Source of the DNA: Monilinia fructicola
Lineage: Eukaryota; Ascomycota; Leotiomycetes; Helotiales; Sclerotiniaceae
Reading direction: 5' to 3'
DNA: 64,000 bases
NCBI GenBank assembly: GCA_008692225.1
Contig: VICG01000003.1
Coordinates: 737,501-801,500, forward strand
Notes under the pieces: generated by a model
The model's input: only the letters and a program-made list of their open reading frames with translations
Databases searched by the model: none
What the model was told of the DNA's origin: nothing
Shown: positions 48,265-60,715 of the stretch, piece by piece
Layout: each line of letters begins with the position of its first letter
Position numbering within the stretch: position 1 is the stretch's first letter
Program-made: the position numbers and the translations under genes

Positions 48265-50467
48265 CTACCCCATAAACAGACCCGACGAATAAACGCTCTC
48301 CGCCATGTTCCCACCAAAATCCCTCTCTCCCTCCTCATTCTCTCTGTACTCGCTCGGCATTCTTACGTTCCCAGGAAGTCTCGCCGCCAAAACACATGCC
48401 CACTCAAATAGTAATAGGCCAATGAAAGCCCACACTGCACCATCCCTTACCCTTGCCCTATTTCTAATTTTATTTTCCTCGTCTGGCGGCAAAGAATCAA
48501 TGATTCCAACCGAGTTCGTCGAGGTAGAACTACTTGTCGTAATGGAAGAGGGCAGTGCGGCTTTGTTGAATAATACGACGTTCATGAGAGCCATAGCGAC
48601 GGTACTTCCGAAGGGAATGACGAAAGCCATCATCGAAACAACGGAGGCGATTTGGTTGGGAAGAAAGCGATGCCCTGTAGAGAGCCGGGAATGAAGCGCA
48701 GACCATTATCACAGCCTGTGAGAGGCATCATGCTGTTAATGGTTACTGTATGGCCTCTGTGGTGGAGCGCCCAGGTTAGAAAAGTGATACCAATGGCTTC
48801 GACAATGCTGCCGGAAAATATGGGGGTAAAAGTTTAGCGTGGCCAGCAATCACACATGGACATTGCAGAGTAGACGCCGACTGTTTTGGTTAATAGGGGC
48901 AGATAGCGAAAATATAAAGCGAGTTGCCCCCAGGAATGATAAAGAAATTGAACTCCAGCTTGACTTGGCGAGTTATTTTACAATGATAAGAAATATATGT
49001 CGACAAAGTATAATACAGCTGCCATTGCTGCGATATATTAGCCGAGTTGAGGAGTTGTAGAAGATAAACATATCCATGACTGTAGCAAAGTTTACATAGC
49101 AAAGGAGACCCATATTCCCTTGCGCAAGAAGCTTCCAATGGATAATTGGATGCTGAAGAGGAAATTTTCGAGCAATGATCCTCCCTGGAACCATCATATA
49201 TTGCCACAATACAAAGCATGTAGTAAGAATGACGCCTATAATTAGTGGCGCGAGGGCATGCGCGTTGTGCCAGGCATAATCGGCACCACCTCAAGTCAGG
49301 GCTAATATGAGTAGTCCCGTTTCACTGCGAAATAGAAATTGACCGCCTATATCGATGGTAGATAATTTTGCTTTAAACAATTACATTCGATGAGGACTTT
49401 CTCCGTACTTCTCTGTCACTTGGGGGATTGACCAAGGACCTAGAACTATCTTTCCAAGAACAAAGATTATTAGGAAAATTCCAATTACGGCAGCTGGTAG
49501 ATTTATGTTATAGAAAAGGTTTAGATTTTGGTAAAAAAACGGTTATTATTATCGTCTTACCCAAAACACCATTTCCAATCATTATATGCAAGATAACCAC
49601 CAATTACTGGGCCGAGAGCATATCCAACTCTTGAAACTATGGAGAAGATACTATTGTTTTTTGCATAGCCTCTTAATGATACTCCATCTCCCTAAATAGT
49701 TCGTATAACAATATTTATACCAGCAACTGAGATGCCCTGAATAGCTCGACCTAGAATAAGTATAGAGAATGCACTAGTGGGAGAACTAAGTACATAATGC
49801 GCTTCCGAGTAACATTAGTAGTAATGTGCTCTCCATTGTCACAGAACGACCAAATACAACTGCCATTTGACCCCAGAAGGAAATAAACACAGCAGAACAG
49901 GAGATCAAAAGAAGCCGAGATAATCCAATTCATTTGCGTGATCTCATCTATAGTTGATTCAGAACTCACTCGCATATGAAAAAACCGAAAGAAATTACTC
50001 AAGTCCGAAGAAATTCATGGCAGTGCACTAGCTATGATAGTCATGCCAAACGCCTGGATTGCAAATGGGAAGAAAAGGCCAATGATAAGTCTGATGCCAT
50101 AACTTCGTGCCGCCAACTCCTCCTCTCTACATTGTTTACAAGGTTGGATACCAGGTGCTTCAATTGATACAATCGGCTGGGTATCCTTCGGCGTAAGCCC
50201 GAGTCTGTTATGTACTGGCTTCGCATCCGGATCAGGAGGTTCAATGTTTTCGGTCGTCACAGTCTCAATGACCGTAGTTTTCGAGCTGGGCATATGGGAG
50301 CATGGATTGAATGATTTCCACTTTGCAGGATTAGATATCGCTTTTGAATCCTCCTCAATTGTGGGGGACTGAACTACAGTCTCTTCCCGAGGTCCTTTTG
50401 CAATTGAATGAGCTCCTTCTTGTTCCGATGCCGCTCGTGCATTCTTCTTCTCCTGCCTCTTTCCCAT
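48265..50467 (-). pseudogene. Decayed MFS multidrug/TRI12-type transporter
   Basis: The frame can be followed as a major facilitator: acidic N-terminus, then YGIRLIIGLFFPFAIQAFGM, TIIASALP, QMNWIIS, GRAIQGISVAGINIVIRTI, GYALGPVIGGYLA, ILALT-stop-GGADYAWHN, GITFLTWALHHRG and C-terminal SMMAFVIPFGSTVAMALM. At least four in-frame stops interrupt it: TGA at 50015-50017 where the family has Trp (ALPWI), TGA at 49291-49293 where it has Trp (LTWGGADY), TAG at 49692-49694 and TAA at 49381-49383. Trp-to-TGA changes match G-to-A mutation by RIP. Additional frame breaks occur (e.g. near 48650). The last 120 residues look unmutated. The probable ancestral role was drug or metabolite efflux at the plasma membrane. 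Confidence 0.85.
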
Positions 50468-51368
50468 AACATACCGCACGGCTAGAAAAATGATAGTAGA
50501 TTTAAAAGCAGTTTTGAAACAATAAAACGAAAAGAACCAAGGAAGGTTGTTCAGCTACTGAAAATGCTGTAAGCAGTTCCTTAGTCCCCAGATGATGACA
50601 ATTGACTATTCTATGTTCATGTCATTTCAATGAAAGACGATAGACCTAGGTCTAGTCGGAAGACATGAATTGAGCTTTCATTCACCGTCCACCATTACTA
50701 CCAATCCCTTTGTTGGGTATAGAAACTCGGGACAAAATATATGTTTCCGCAATCCTCACTCTCGATGGGCTCAAGATCCTTTGTTGGTGTAAAAGAGTGA
50801 CGTCGATCATGTCTAGCAGTGGTAAAGTTCATGTCGCTGCGAATATGAATGATTAATAAGCATTAAGCTAAGAAGATCGGATATCATTCGTAGTGAAATA
50901 CTTTGTATCACCTTCTCCGGTCATTTGCTAGAAGAAATTAGAATTTGATGATTTGGAAAAGAAAAGGGTTGGCAAACCCGTGGACTGAGAGAGTACCCTC
51001 CAGGGATTACCTTGAACTTAACTAATACGGTAATCGTGATCACGTGTTAATGGCAATCGGATGAATGGAAAGCTCCAAGGTTGTTGATCATTCGGGTGCC
51101 CGGGTGAGGATTGTTGCAGCTGAAGGATCTAAATATTATATGAATAAGAAGTTCCAAGTTCCAGGTTTATCTAGTATTGCGGGTGTTGTTTTAAGTAAAC
51201 TTATAAATGATATAATAAGATATAATCAATATGATAAATGAGATCCATGGATATATTTAACAAGTACTAGTATATAAAAAACAAATAGTCTGTCTTATAA
51301 TACGACCCGGGTGATTACTAGATATATAGATGATTCATAGTATCTAACCACCTTTATGCTTTTAATAA

Positions 51369-51420
51369 TTGATCATCCTCATCCTCATCCTCATCCTCAT
51401 CCTCGTCCTCATCCTCGTCC
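51369..51420. repeat. (CATCCT)n hexamer with CGTCCT variants
   Basis: Eight to nine copies. Confidence 0.95.
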
Positions 51421-51773
51421 TGTAAACGTTTCAACTCGTCTAACAAAGCTGATTGATAACCTGGAAGCTACGCATCTTATCAATCAATCTACCTTCAGCT
51501 ACCAGCCCGGTGGCCTTACTATAAGAAAAATGTACCAACCAAATATACTCGAGTAGATTAGAATCCAATCAGAATACTGGAAGTCTTTATAATCTCTTAA
51601 GAGACCCGCTTTTCGATTCTTTTCTAAAACCACCCCAACATCTCTCTCTCTCTCTCTCTCTCTCCCTCTCTCTCCTTTTGTCTTTTTCTCCTTCTCTGCC
51701 TAGCACTCAAGTACTTGCTTACTGTATGAACCTTACCTCCGAATACCTTCTCTTCCTGTCCGAACATAACCTC

Positions 51774-51805
51774 ATCCATCCATCCATCCATCCATCCATC
51801 CATCC
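51774..51805. repeat. (CATC)n tetranucleotide tract
   Basis: About seven to eight perfect copies of CATC. Confidence 0.95.
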
Positions 51806-52320
51806 GCAAGCTGGGGAAACTTGCGCTTACCCAATATCATCCCGCAACGTATTCCAGGTTTTGGATATCTTTTTTGGAACCCACAATCCACAATCCACGA
51901 ACCACGAACCACAATCCACAAATCGCAAATCGCAAATCGCAAATCGCAAATACTCTTTTCATATCCGTTTGACCGAACGACAAAGTAATTTGAGCTGCTT
52001 GCATTATCAAATTCTATCATTTCAAACACTAATCACACCCAAGCCTTTTGGTTGGAATCTTCGTACTACCCGTGATCATATCTTGGTGTCTTTCACATGC
52101 TCAGAAATTGAAGAAGAGATTCGAGATTCATCGGGCCTGATTCCGCTGCTGGGGGAAAATAGAGCATCTTTCAACCACCTGGGCAGACAGTATCATCCTT
52201 GCATCTGCATTGTGTGACGAAAGAAACCCCTTCCTCTTTATTCACTGAAGTCTTCTCACCCCTGGAGAAATCTTTTGACTAAATAGACTCAAATTAAGAG
52301 TGAAGAAGAGATCTAAAGGT

Positions 52321-52647
52321 ATGCAAACCTCTACAATTATCGTATTGTCTATCATCTGTTTCCGGTGTCAGTTGAACATTGATTGCCAAGGTATCAGAGT
52401 TTCGGCGTTGCGGATATCATATAAACTCGGAATATCATTCCTGACTAGTGTTTGGGAGTGGAGACAAGTTTCCTGCATGGGCCATATGGCCGGATCAAGT
52501 TGTCCAATGATATTCTGTGAGAACAAGTGCATAGGGCCAGTTGCGGGGATATTGGGTTCCCACTACGCCTCATCATATAGTGTTACCTCTGGATATAACC
52601 AAGGCTGTCGGTTGTCACTTACTTTGAGATGTGTTTGTTTTCCATAA
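52321..52647 (+). CDS. Candidate small cysteine-rich secreted protein
   Basis: This is an intronless 108-codon frame. The first 20 residues (MQTSTIIVLSIICFRCQLN) have a hydrophobic core resembling a signal peptide, and the remainder contains about eight Cys, including SSCPMIFCENKC and a terminal LRCVCFP. No family is recognised. It lies 167 bp upstream of the carnitine acetyltransferase start and could equally be chance ORF or UTR of that gene. Low confidence. Confidence 0.3.
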   Translation: MQTSTIIVLSIICFRCQLNIDCQGIRVSALRISYKLGISFLTSVWEWRQVSCMGHMAGSSCPMIFCENKCIGPVAGILGSHYASSYSVTSGYNQGCRLSLTLRCVCFP

Positions 52648-52813
52648 GACTATGAGTACTTGCCCTCGAAGGAGGATTTTTGTTTGTCTTATCATGCCTT
52701 CTTATTGTCTTTCTGATTGTCATTACTTCTATCGTACAGCATTGCGAGGCTTGAATGTTGGCACGTTCATCTCTCCACTATACGCATAAGCATAAGGCTT
52801 CAAGCTGACCAAG

Positions 52814-55542
52814 ATGCCTACCACAACAACAGCCATCCGTACTTTTAGGGTGCCAAAGTCTTTGAATGAATCCTTGAGAACACTAGATCAATCTCTTCCA
52901 GCACCGGACGGAAATCGATCAATGGAAGGAGCAAAGGAAGTCAATGATGGCTACTCAAAGGCCCAGAAAAATCCTCTTGCTAGTAACCAGCCAAAGCATG
53001 AGCAAGGAATTACCTTTGCTGCACAAGAAAAGTTACCGAAGCTACCAATACCAGAGCTTGGTAGTACCATGACCAAGTACTTGGCAGCTCTAAAGCCATT
53101 GCAGACACCCAGAGAACATGCGGAAACCAAACAAGCTGTGGAAGACTTTTTTGAGAAATGATGGCCCAGAGTTGCACGATAGATTAAAGAAGTATGCAAC
53201 AGGAAAGACAAGTTACATTGAGCAGTTTTGTACGTTGACTTCCTTCAAGAGCTCATAGAAGTAACTCTCTGGCTAACATATCTAGGGTATGATTCATACC
53301 TTAACTTCGATAACCCTGTCGTCCTAAATCTCAACCCCTTCTTTTTACTTGAAGATGATCCAACACCTGCAAGAAACAACCAAGTCACCCGTGCAGCGTC
53401 ACTAGTAATATCCGCATTATCCTTTGTGCGTGCAGTCAGAAGAGAGGAGCTCCCTCCGGATACTATAAAGGGTACACCACTTTGCATGTTTCAATACTCT
53501 AGATTGTTCGGCACCGCACGTGTACCTACGGAAAATGGATGTCACATTGGAGAAGATCCCGAATCAAAACATCTGGTCGTACTCTGTCATGGTCAGTTCT
53601 ATTGGTTTGATGTCCTTGACGACAATTCAGATCTGATCATGACTGAAAGAGATGTCTCGATTAACTTACAAACTATCGTTGATGATGCCCAAAAAACTCC
53701 GATACAAGATGCTGCGAAAGGTGCACTGGGTGTTCTTAGTACCGAAAATCGGAAGATCTGGTCAGGTTTGAGAGATGTAATGACTAGAGAGGAGGGATCA
53801 AACAATGCAGATTGTCTTGGAATTGTAGATTCTGCTTTATTCATCCTCTGTTTAGATTACACGGAGCCAAATTCCCAAGCAGATTTGTGTCAAAACATGC
53901 TCTGTGGAACCAGCCAAGTTGAAAAGGGTGTTCAAATTGGAACTTGCACAAATCGTTGGTATGACAAACTTCAAATAATCGTCTGTGCAAACGGTAGCGC
54001 AGGTATCAACTTCGAACACACAGGGGTAGATGGCCATACTGTTCTTCGCTTCGCAAGTGACTTATACACTGACACGATCCTTCGCTTTGCGCGTACAATC
54101 AACGGCCAAGCACCCAGCCTCTGGGCATCCACCAGTCCGGACCCCGCCAAACGCGACCCCTCCAGTTTCGGAGATGTGAGCACTACTCCACATAAACTAG
54201 AATGGGATATGGTCCCCGAACTCAGCATTGCAGTTCGTTTCGCAGAAACACGTCTCGCGGATCTCATTCAACAAAACGAATTTCAGACCCTAGATTTTGC
54301 GGCTTATGGAAAGAATTTCATAACATCCATGGGGTTTTCCCCTGATGCGTTTGTGCAGATGGCATTTCAAGCGGCGTATTATGGACTGTATGGGAGAGTG
54401 GAATGCACTTACGAACCCGCCATGACAAAAGTGTTTCTTCATGGAAGAACAGAAGCTATACGATCCGTAACGCCCGAATCCATCGACTTTGTACAAAAGT
54501 TTTGGGCTGAGAACCCCCCGGAACAAAAAGTAGGAGCATTGAAAAACGCGTGTCAGAAACATACAGCCAATACCCGGGAATGTGCCAAAGCGCAAGGATG
54601 TGATCGACATTTATACGCCCTCTTTAGTGTATGGCAAAGAGCCGTTGATGAAGATGGAGCCGAAGCTGCTAGCAGTAATGGATTAAGCAGCGACGGATAT
54701 TCGAGTTCGATTGATGCGAGTTCATCAAGAGATCCATCAATCGTCGGTAGTCCAGGAGGAAACTCGATACTTCGTGATAGCGATGAGATCGAGCGTCGCT
54801 CAAATCGCGCCCGAGGTAATTCATCTCCAGGAAATCCTCATCATTCTATGCCCCTTCTCTTTGCGGATAGCGGTTGGGAAAAACTTAACACGACTGTTCT
54901 CTCAACTTCTAATTGTGGTAACCCATCTCTTCGTCAATTTGGATTCGGTCCCACTTCCGGCGACGGATTTGGAATTGGATATATAATTAAAGATGAAGGA
55001 ATAAGTATATGCGCCAGTAGTAAACATCGACAAACCAAACGATTTGTAGACGCACTTGAAAGTTACTTACTAGAAATCAGAAGGGTTTTTAAAGGCTACT
55101 CAGAGAAGAGGCACAAGCCCTAAGTCTAGTCGGGCGAGGGAAGCCAGTGCTAATAGACCAGCTGCGGGGAATAGGTTGAAGAGTAGAGGAAGAGTTATTA
55201 GAGCTGCAGATATAGGGAAGAGAACTCCAGGGACGATGACACCAGCAGATGAAAGTGCGGCTGTCAGTGATGATGAGGGATTGGGCGGTTGTATGTTTTT
55301 CATTTCCTATCATTTCTACGCTTCTCAATTTCCATTATCCTGCCCAAAAAAACAAAGAAAAGATACGAAACTAATGATAATGGATAACAGATGGATTCTT
55401 TGATGCAGGCATGCTCCTTCAAGCCCTAAAGGCAAGAGGCGAAGGAGCTCTAGATGAATTAAGTACAAAACCTTCTGAACGCGCGAATGCTAGTGCGAGG
55501 AGGAGGGAAGTAGGGAAGAAATTAAGGTTGAGTGAGTATTAA
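52814..55542 (+). CDS. Carnitine O-acetyltransferase (choline/carnitine acyltransferase family), two frameshifts
   Basis: It transfers acetyl groups between CoA and carnitine, allowing acetyl units to move between peroxisome, cytosol and mitochondrion. Exons are 52814-53229, 53286-55290 and 55391-55542 (introns of 56 and 100 nt), giving about 856 residues. Family landmarks are LPIPELGSTMTKYLAAL, YDSYLNFDNPVVLNLNPFF, the catalytic His motif NFEHTGVDGHTVL, CQKHTANTRECAKAQGCDRH and the late motif SGDGFGIGYIIKD. One extra T in T6 near 53147-53152 and one in T5 at 55086-55090 break the frame; with them removed all phases close. It is longer than animal CrAT because of a Ser/Arg-rich insertion (about 54,660-54,860) and a basic tail. 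No presequence or PTS1 was seen, so a cytosolic (facC-like) location is inferred. Confidence 0.93.
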
Positions 55543-55906
55543 ATACTCATTTACATTAGAATCAGATTTTTGGTATTGATGGGTTGAGGGGTTGAGAGGT
55601 TGAGAGGTTGATGGGTTTACTCGGTGATGAGAGATGGGAGAGGTGGAAGGGTTGGTTGAGCGTCGTAGAATCATCTCCTTTCATATCCTGATACCTTTTT
55701 CACGATACCTCTCCATCAAAGCGAGCAACTTGCAACTTCCTTTGTACCGCGATCTCGTTGCGTTCTTTCTCAGCACGCACAATTCCCATTCAGGCCCAGA
55801 CCAATATCTCCCTCACCATGATGTTTGAAAACCTACAATCGTTGGTGCACGTTTGGATGGCTGCCATCTCGCTCCCTCTCTGTAATTTCATACACGTCCG
55901 TGGACG

Positions 55907-55928
55907 TCCTCGCTAGTCTAGCGGTAGG
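55907..55928 (+). other. tRNA 5'-end-like fragment (Asp/Glu type)
   Basis: TCCTCGCTAGTCTAGCGGTA followed by GG resembles a tRNA acceptor strand plus D-arm/A-box of eukaryotic tRNA-Asp. No anticodon arm or GGTTCGA B-box follows, so it is at most a truncated relic. Confidence 0.3.
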
Positions 55929-56582
55929 TAACTTGACCCTCCTAGCTGGCTTGGGGATGCTAGTGAATTGGGTGATTACCTAGGAAGGTAATTAGGTAAT
56001 TGGGTAATAGGCAACTAATCGTCCAACGAAATTACGCTTCAATAGGATCTCACGGATAGGATACGATACGATACGATACGATATGACGCGGATTGAGATG
56101 CTAGATGCTAGATGCTAGATACTAGATATTGGGTGCTGGAGGCGGGATGCTGTGTATTAAATATTCAAAGTAATTTTAAGTTTGTGGGATATGGGGCGAT
56201 GGGATGGGATGGGATGGGATACGATGCAGATGAAGATGATGATGATGAAGATAGATGGAGATTTCTCAAGGATAAACTTGAAATTGGATGGATTGGGGGG
56301 CGGGGCAGGGGGGGTGAAGCTTATTGTTGTTGTTGTTGTTTTATCGTGTAAATGTTGATGTGTGTCTGTATGTATGTAGGAAGAGGAGAAGCGGATGACG
56401 GATGGATGGATGGATAGCTCGCCTTTAGATCTCTTTGTAGGTTGGTTTGGGATGTGTGGGATTTGAGAGGGTGGGTTGTAGATGGTTGGTGGTTTGGTGT
56501 ATTTGTGGTTTGTGATTTGTTGGTTGGATTGTGGGGGAGTGAGATTATGTGAGATGGGAGATGGGAGATGGGCAAGATGGAA

Positions 56583-56742
56583 ATGAGATGAGATGAGATG
56601 AGATGAGATGAGACGAGACGAAACGGGACGAAACGGGACGAGATGAGATGAAATAAACATAAGCTTTTTTACGCATGAGATGAGATGAGATGAGATGAGA
56701 TGAGATGAGATGAGATGAGATGAGATGAGATGAGATGAGACA
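56583..56742. repeat. Two (GAGAT)n arrays separated by a short unique spacer
   Basis: 56583-56652 is interrupted by GAGAC / AAACGGGAC variants; 56675-56742 holds about 13 perfect copies. They encode LISSH repeats on the minus strand, which are not taken as protein. Confidence 0.95.
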
Positions 56743-57841
56743 AGAGAGATAGATAGCAAGGACAATATCATCAAACAATCAAACAAATGAGTAATATACC
56801 ACATCCCTACCTCAAGGTCGGCAGGTCGGCCCCTACCACACGATATCAATGGAGAAGAGAGAACAACCATCCCAACCAACGTTCCCAGCGGAACACGGCC
56901 TTATAGTTGCAAGCGAGCGTCCTTTCCACCGCCGTGAAGTTATTCCCGCGTCCCGGATCACGCGCGCGTGATTTTTCCACGCGTGATACCTAGGGCGGCA
57001 GGTCGTGTTCGGCTGGGGAAAGTTGGGTGCGGAAATGGGGATTGGACATTCATCGAGGCGGGGAGGCTGCGTGTTACGTATGGAAGGTAGCGTCCTACCC
57101 ACCTACCCACCTACCTAGATTGGCATGTCTGTATGCGGCGAGGAAGGTTTTGGCCGCATGGTGGCTGAGGTTTTCTGTTCGATGGCTTGAGTTGGCCCCG
57201 TTGTCTTTTTTTTTCTCGGGGGTCCGGAGCTCGCATGTGCAGATGTTGAGGTGCGGGCGTTTGCGGTGGTGGGAGGGTGGTAGGGGTTTGTGTGTATATG
57301 TGTATTTATATGTGTATGTGTATGGATATGGATATGGATATGTATATGTATATAGCTACATATACACATACACAACACAACAACACCATATAAACGCACA
57401 TCGCTCCCACCGCAGCACATGCATGTAAACGACTCCGAAAAAAGATTACACGCACATCACATGCCCAACTCTCACTTGAGAGGATGGCATTTTTCTCGCG
57501 TGTGTTGGGGGTTGGGCGGGCGATGCTTGGTTTGATGGAGATTGGGTAGAGGAGAGGAGAGCAGAGGAGAGGAGAATAGCGAGCGGATGGACTGAGAGGG
57601 AGAAGGATTGTGGTGTGGTGTGGTGTGGAAGTTGTGTTGGTTTAGAGTGGGATTGATTAGCCTGCCTTGAGGTATTGGAGTTGGAGTTGGAGAGAACGAT
57701 GAGAAAGAAGAAGACGAGGAAAATTTTCACACTACTGGTGCGGTGGCGTTGAAAGTGGTGCTGCAAAGTACATACTCCGTACATACATACTGTACATACG
57801 TACAGCACGGAGGACAATACTGATGCGACATTTGATGCTCG

Positions 57842-57874
57842 GTACTGTACTGTACTGTACTGTACTGTACTGTA
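57842..57874. repeat. (GTACT)n array
   Basis: Between six and seven perfect pentamers, the same unit as the 27.6-kb palindrome. Confidence 0.95.
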
Positions 57875-58112
57875 GTGATGGCGCGGCGTTTGTGGCGTGC
57901 GTTTGTCGGACGGGGTATGTATGGGTTGTGATTCGTGGACTGTGGGTTGTGGGTTGTGGTTGTGGGCTATGGTTGGGTGGGTCGGGAACACGGAAGGGAT
58001 ACGAAGCGTTGGGCTGCTTGGTACAGTAGCTGGAGCGAGGGGGGATAATTTTATATGGTACGGTAGGTAGATGGGATGGTAGGTACCTAGGTACAGTACC
58101 AGGTAGAGTAAG

Positions 58113-58165
58113 GGATGAAGGGTTGAGGATGAAGGGTTGAGGATGAAGGGTTGAGGATGAAGGGG
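58113..58165. repeat. 14-bp repeat (GGATGAAGGGTTGA)n, about 3.6 copies
   Basis: Perfect copies, ending in a G7 run. Confidence 0.9.
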
Positions 58166-59260
58166 GGGTTTTGTTCTTTGGATGGCAGGTAGGTAGGTAG
58201 TAGCTCCTAGGTAACCTTACCTGGGTACCTAGGACCTGGGAATTGATTTGTAAACTTGAAGACCGGTGATTAGTTCTCCTAATCGATAAAAAAAATCAAT
58301 AATCAATAACCCAATCAGCATCGGAAAAGGGAATTGGAACCAAGACTAAGATTGAAGATATTGATAATACTCTCTAGTTCTACTGTCATCGCCACGGCCT
58401 ACCAACCAATAATCGCCCAACTATTCCTCCCTAGAACTGTCTCGTCGGAGCAACACCTACCTACCCGACCTAACCTGGCCTGACCTACCCACCGCTCGAA
58501 AGACCGCCGGGGCAAGCCCGCGGAAATCTAGAACGCGAGATGCCGTCGCTTGTTCTCGATCCGATATGCTGAGACGGTACTGTAGTTGCAAAATCGTTGG
58601 CAATCAAATGCCCATGATCCATCCCATCCCCTCCCATCCCATCCCCCCCGTACAATAATGAATACTGTAACGAGTACCTACTCCGTCCAAAAAGAAGTTA
58701 CAGTAGAAGCCAAATTCCCACGATCCGGACCGGAGATACCTGCATACGTAACCACCTAGCATGTTTCATCTTGTGATTGTGGGATTCCCGACTTGGATCT
58801 CCAGAGCCGGGTTTGCGCGGTCCCGACATCCACGTGTCCTGCAAGTGTCATGATCGCGACTTCGTAAGCTGCTCGGCACCGGGGCTGGGAGGGAGGGAGG
58901 GAGGGAGGAGGGAGGGATGTGCTAACCGAGGCGAGGAGAGGCTGTGATTTTCCTGTTGGGCACTACGCGAGGAGAAGGGGAGAGAAAGCCTGGAGGCTTA
59001 TTAGATTATAATTACTCCGTACAGCACTGGACAGCACTGGACAGTATTGCATACGCACGCAGATGATGTTGTGAAGCGGGGAGGCGTCGGGGCTATGTGA
59101 GGATTACGTCTTTGATAATTTTAGTATCTACTGTAAGGTTACTGTAGGTCCTTGCGTCTTTCTAGGTATTTCCATTTGTATTTGCATTTGCATTTGCTTG
59201 CGCGATTTCTTTTCTGCTTGCTACAGTACACACACGTGATACTGCTATTACTGTACTGTA

Positions 59261-59338
59261 CAGATACTACAGATACTACAGATACTACAGATACTACAGA
59301 TACTACAGATACTACAGATACTACAGATACTACAGATA
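59261..59338. repeat. 9-bp minisatellite (AGATACTAC)n, about 8.7 copies
   Basis: Perfect array. Its 9-bp period gives TDT/VSV pseudo-peptides. Confidence 0.97.
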
Positions 59339-60599
59339 GTACCAGGTAAATAAAATATCGTATCTTCTCAGTCACATGCTCGTAAGTATTTATGTATGAC
59401 AATAATGCACATGCCACAATTTATGCATGCAAACACATTCAGATACAAACGTCCGAAAATGTTTCGAGATGCGCTGTCTCGTTTGGAATTTCTTCCTTGC
59501 ATCTGGATCCTAGGTCTGTATGGAAAGACAGCCCTTGGACGGGACGGTCGTCTGCTTGAACGATTGAACTTTGCAGCAAGGTGTACCTACCCAATTTCCA
59601 CAAATGGAGGATTTACGCCATGTTAAAACACACTATTGTGGGTGAGGCCTGGTAGGGATCGAGAAAAGTGCTGATCAGTGGCAATGATTGATCGGATCGT
59701 TCGTAGCCCATACTGTAGACCATAACCTTACAAGTAGGCTGATGCTGATGGGTCTACTCTGTACAGAGTACTGTATGTACAGTACTGTTACTACTGTACA
59801 GTACAAGTAACATGGCGTGACGGCTAAGCTTTGGGAATAGATTAATCGATGAATTACCCCTGAGCCCTGGATAATCCAAGCACTTGAGCCACTCAAGCAC
59901 AGACGAAAGATCAAGGAAACTTGGACGTACGTTTTGTGTTGATGGACCCTGCGCGAACCATGAGAATTCTAAGATAGATGCTTATTTTGCTGTAGGTGGT
60001 GGAGGTGGTGTACAATATCTGAAAGGATAATCCGTATCCAGTACATGTAGAGATATCAAAGATCCCAATGCGGAGAAGGTTTGGACGGACAAGCGACTGA
60101 AAAGGGATTGATGAAACATACGAGCAATTGGGATGACTTCGGAATAGAGGTGGTCGCCCTGGAGATAGTAAGGTTAATGGATGTGTGTTCGTAAGTAGCT
60201 CAGCCACCATACTCTGTATACTCCGTACAAGTAGAGATTCCGAAAAAGAATTACTGTAATTGATTGTTTTCAGTCTGATTTGGATGATGTGAATTTGGAA
60301 TGAACGGCCTTGAATAGATGGGTGGATGGATGGATGGATGGATATGGATCGATTTGATCGTGACATGAATAATAAATACATGAATGATCATATGAGTTGA
60401 CAAGAAAAGACAATTGTCAGATGTTAATGAAGTAGAAATGAAAGAAGAGAGAAACTCACTCAATATTTGATGTTGTGTTCTTGGTTGATAGGTATGGGAT
60501 GTTGGAGATGGTTCTTTTGCTTACACATACATATTAAGCGGTTAATATAATGTTAATATAATAGATAGATGCATACCTAGTATATGTATACCTAGTATC

Positions 60600-60715
60600 T
60601 ATATACATACATACATATATACATATATACACATACACATACATATACACATACACATACATACATATATACATATATACATATACATATACACATACAT
60701 ACATATATACACCTC
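60600..60715. repeat. (ATACAT/ACACAT)n compound repeat
   Basis: About 115 bp of TATACATA and CACATACA variants. Confidence 0.95.

Larger units (their letters stand above)
50468..52320. other. Intergenic region upstream of the carnitine acetyltransferase
   Basis: No supported gene. It contains a CATCCT array (51369-51420), a CT run (51644-51672), a CATC run (51774-51805), and a short CCACAATCCACGAACCACGAA / CGCAAAT repeat near 51885-51950. The ORF at 51678-52217 spans these repeats and is not credible. Confidence 0.5.

Noticed and set aside
51678..52217. 179-residue ORF spanning CT and CATC repeats
   Set aside because: It is stitched through microsatellites (HPSIHPS repeats), with no homologous-looking core.
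56157..56879. 240-residue minus-strand ORF
   Set aside because: Much of it is LISSH repeats from (GAGAT)n plus low-complexity Pro/Asn/Thr; no domain.
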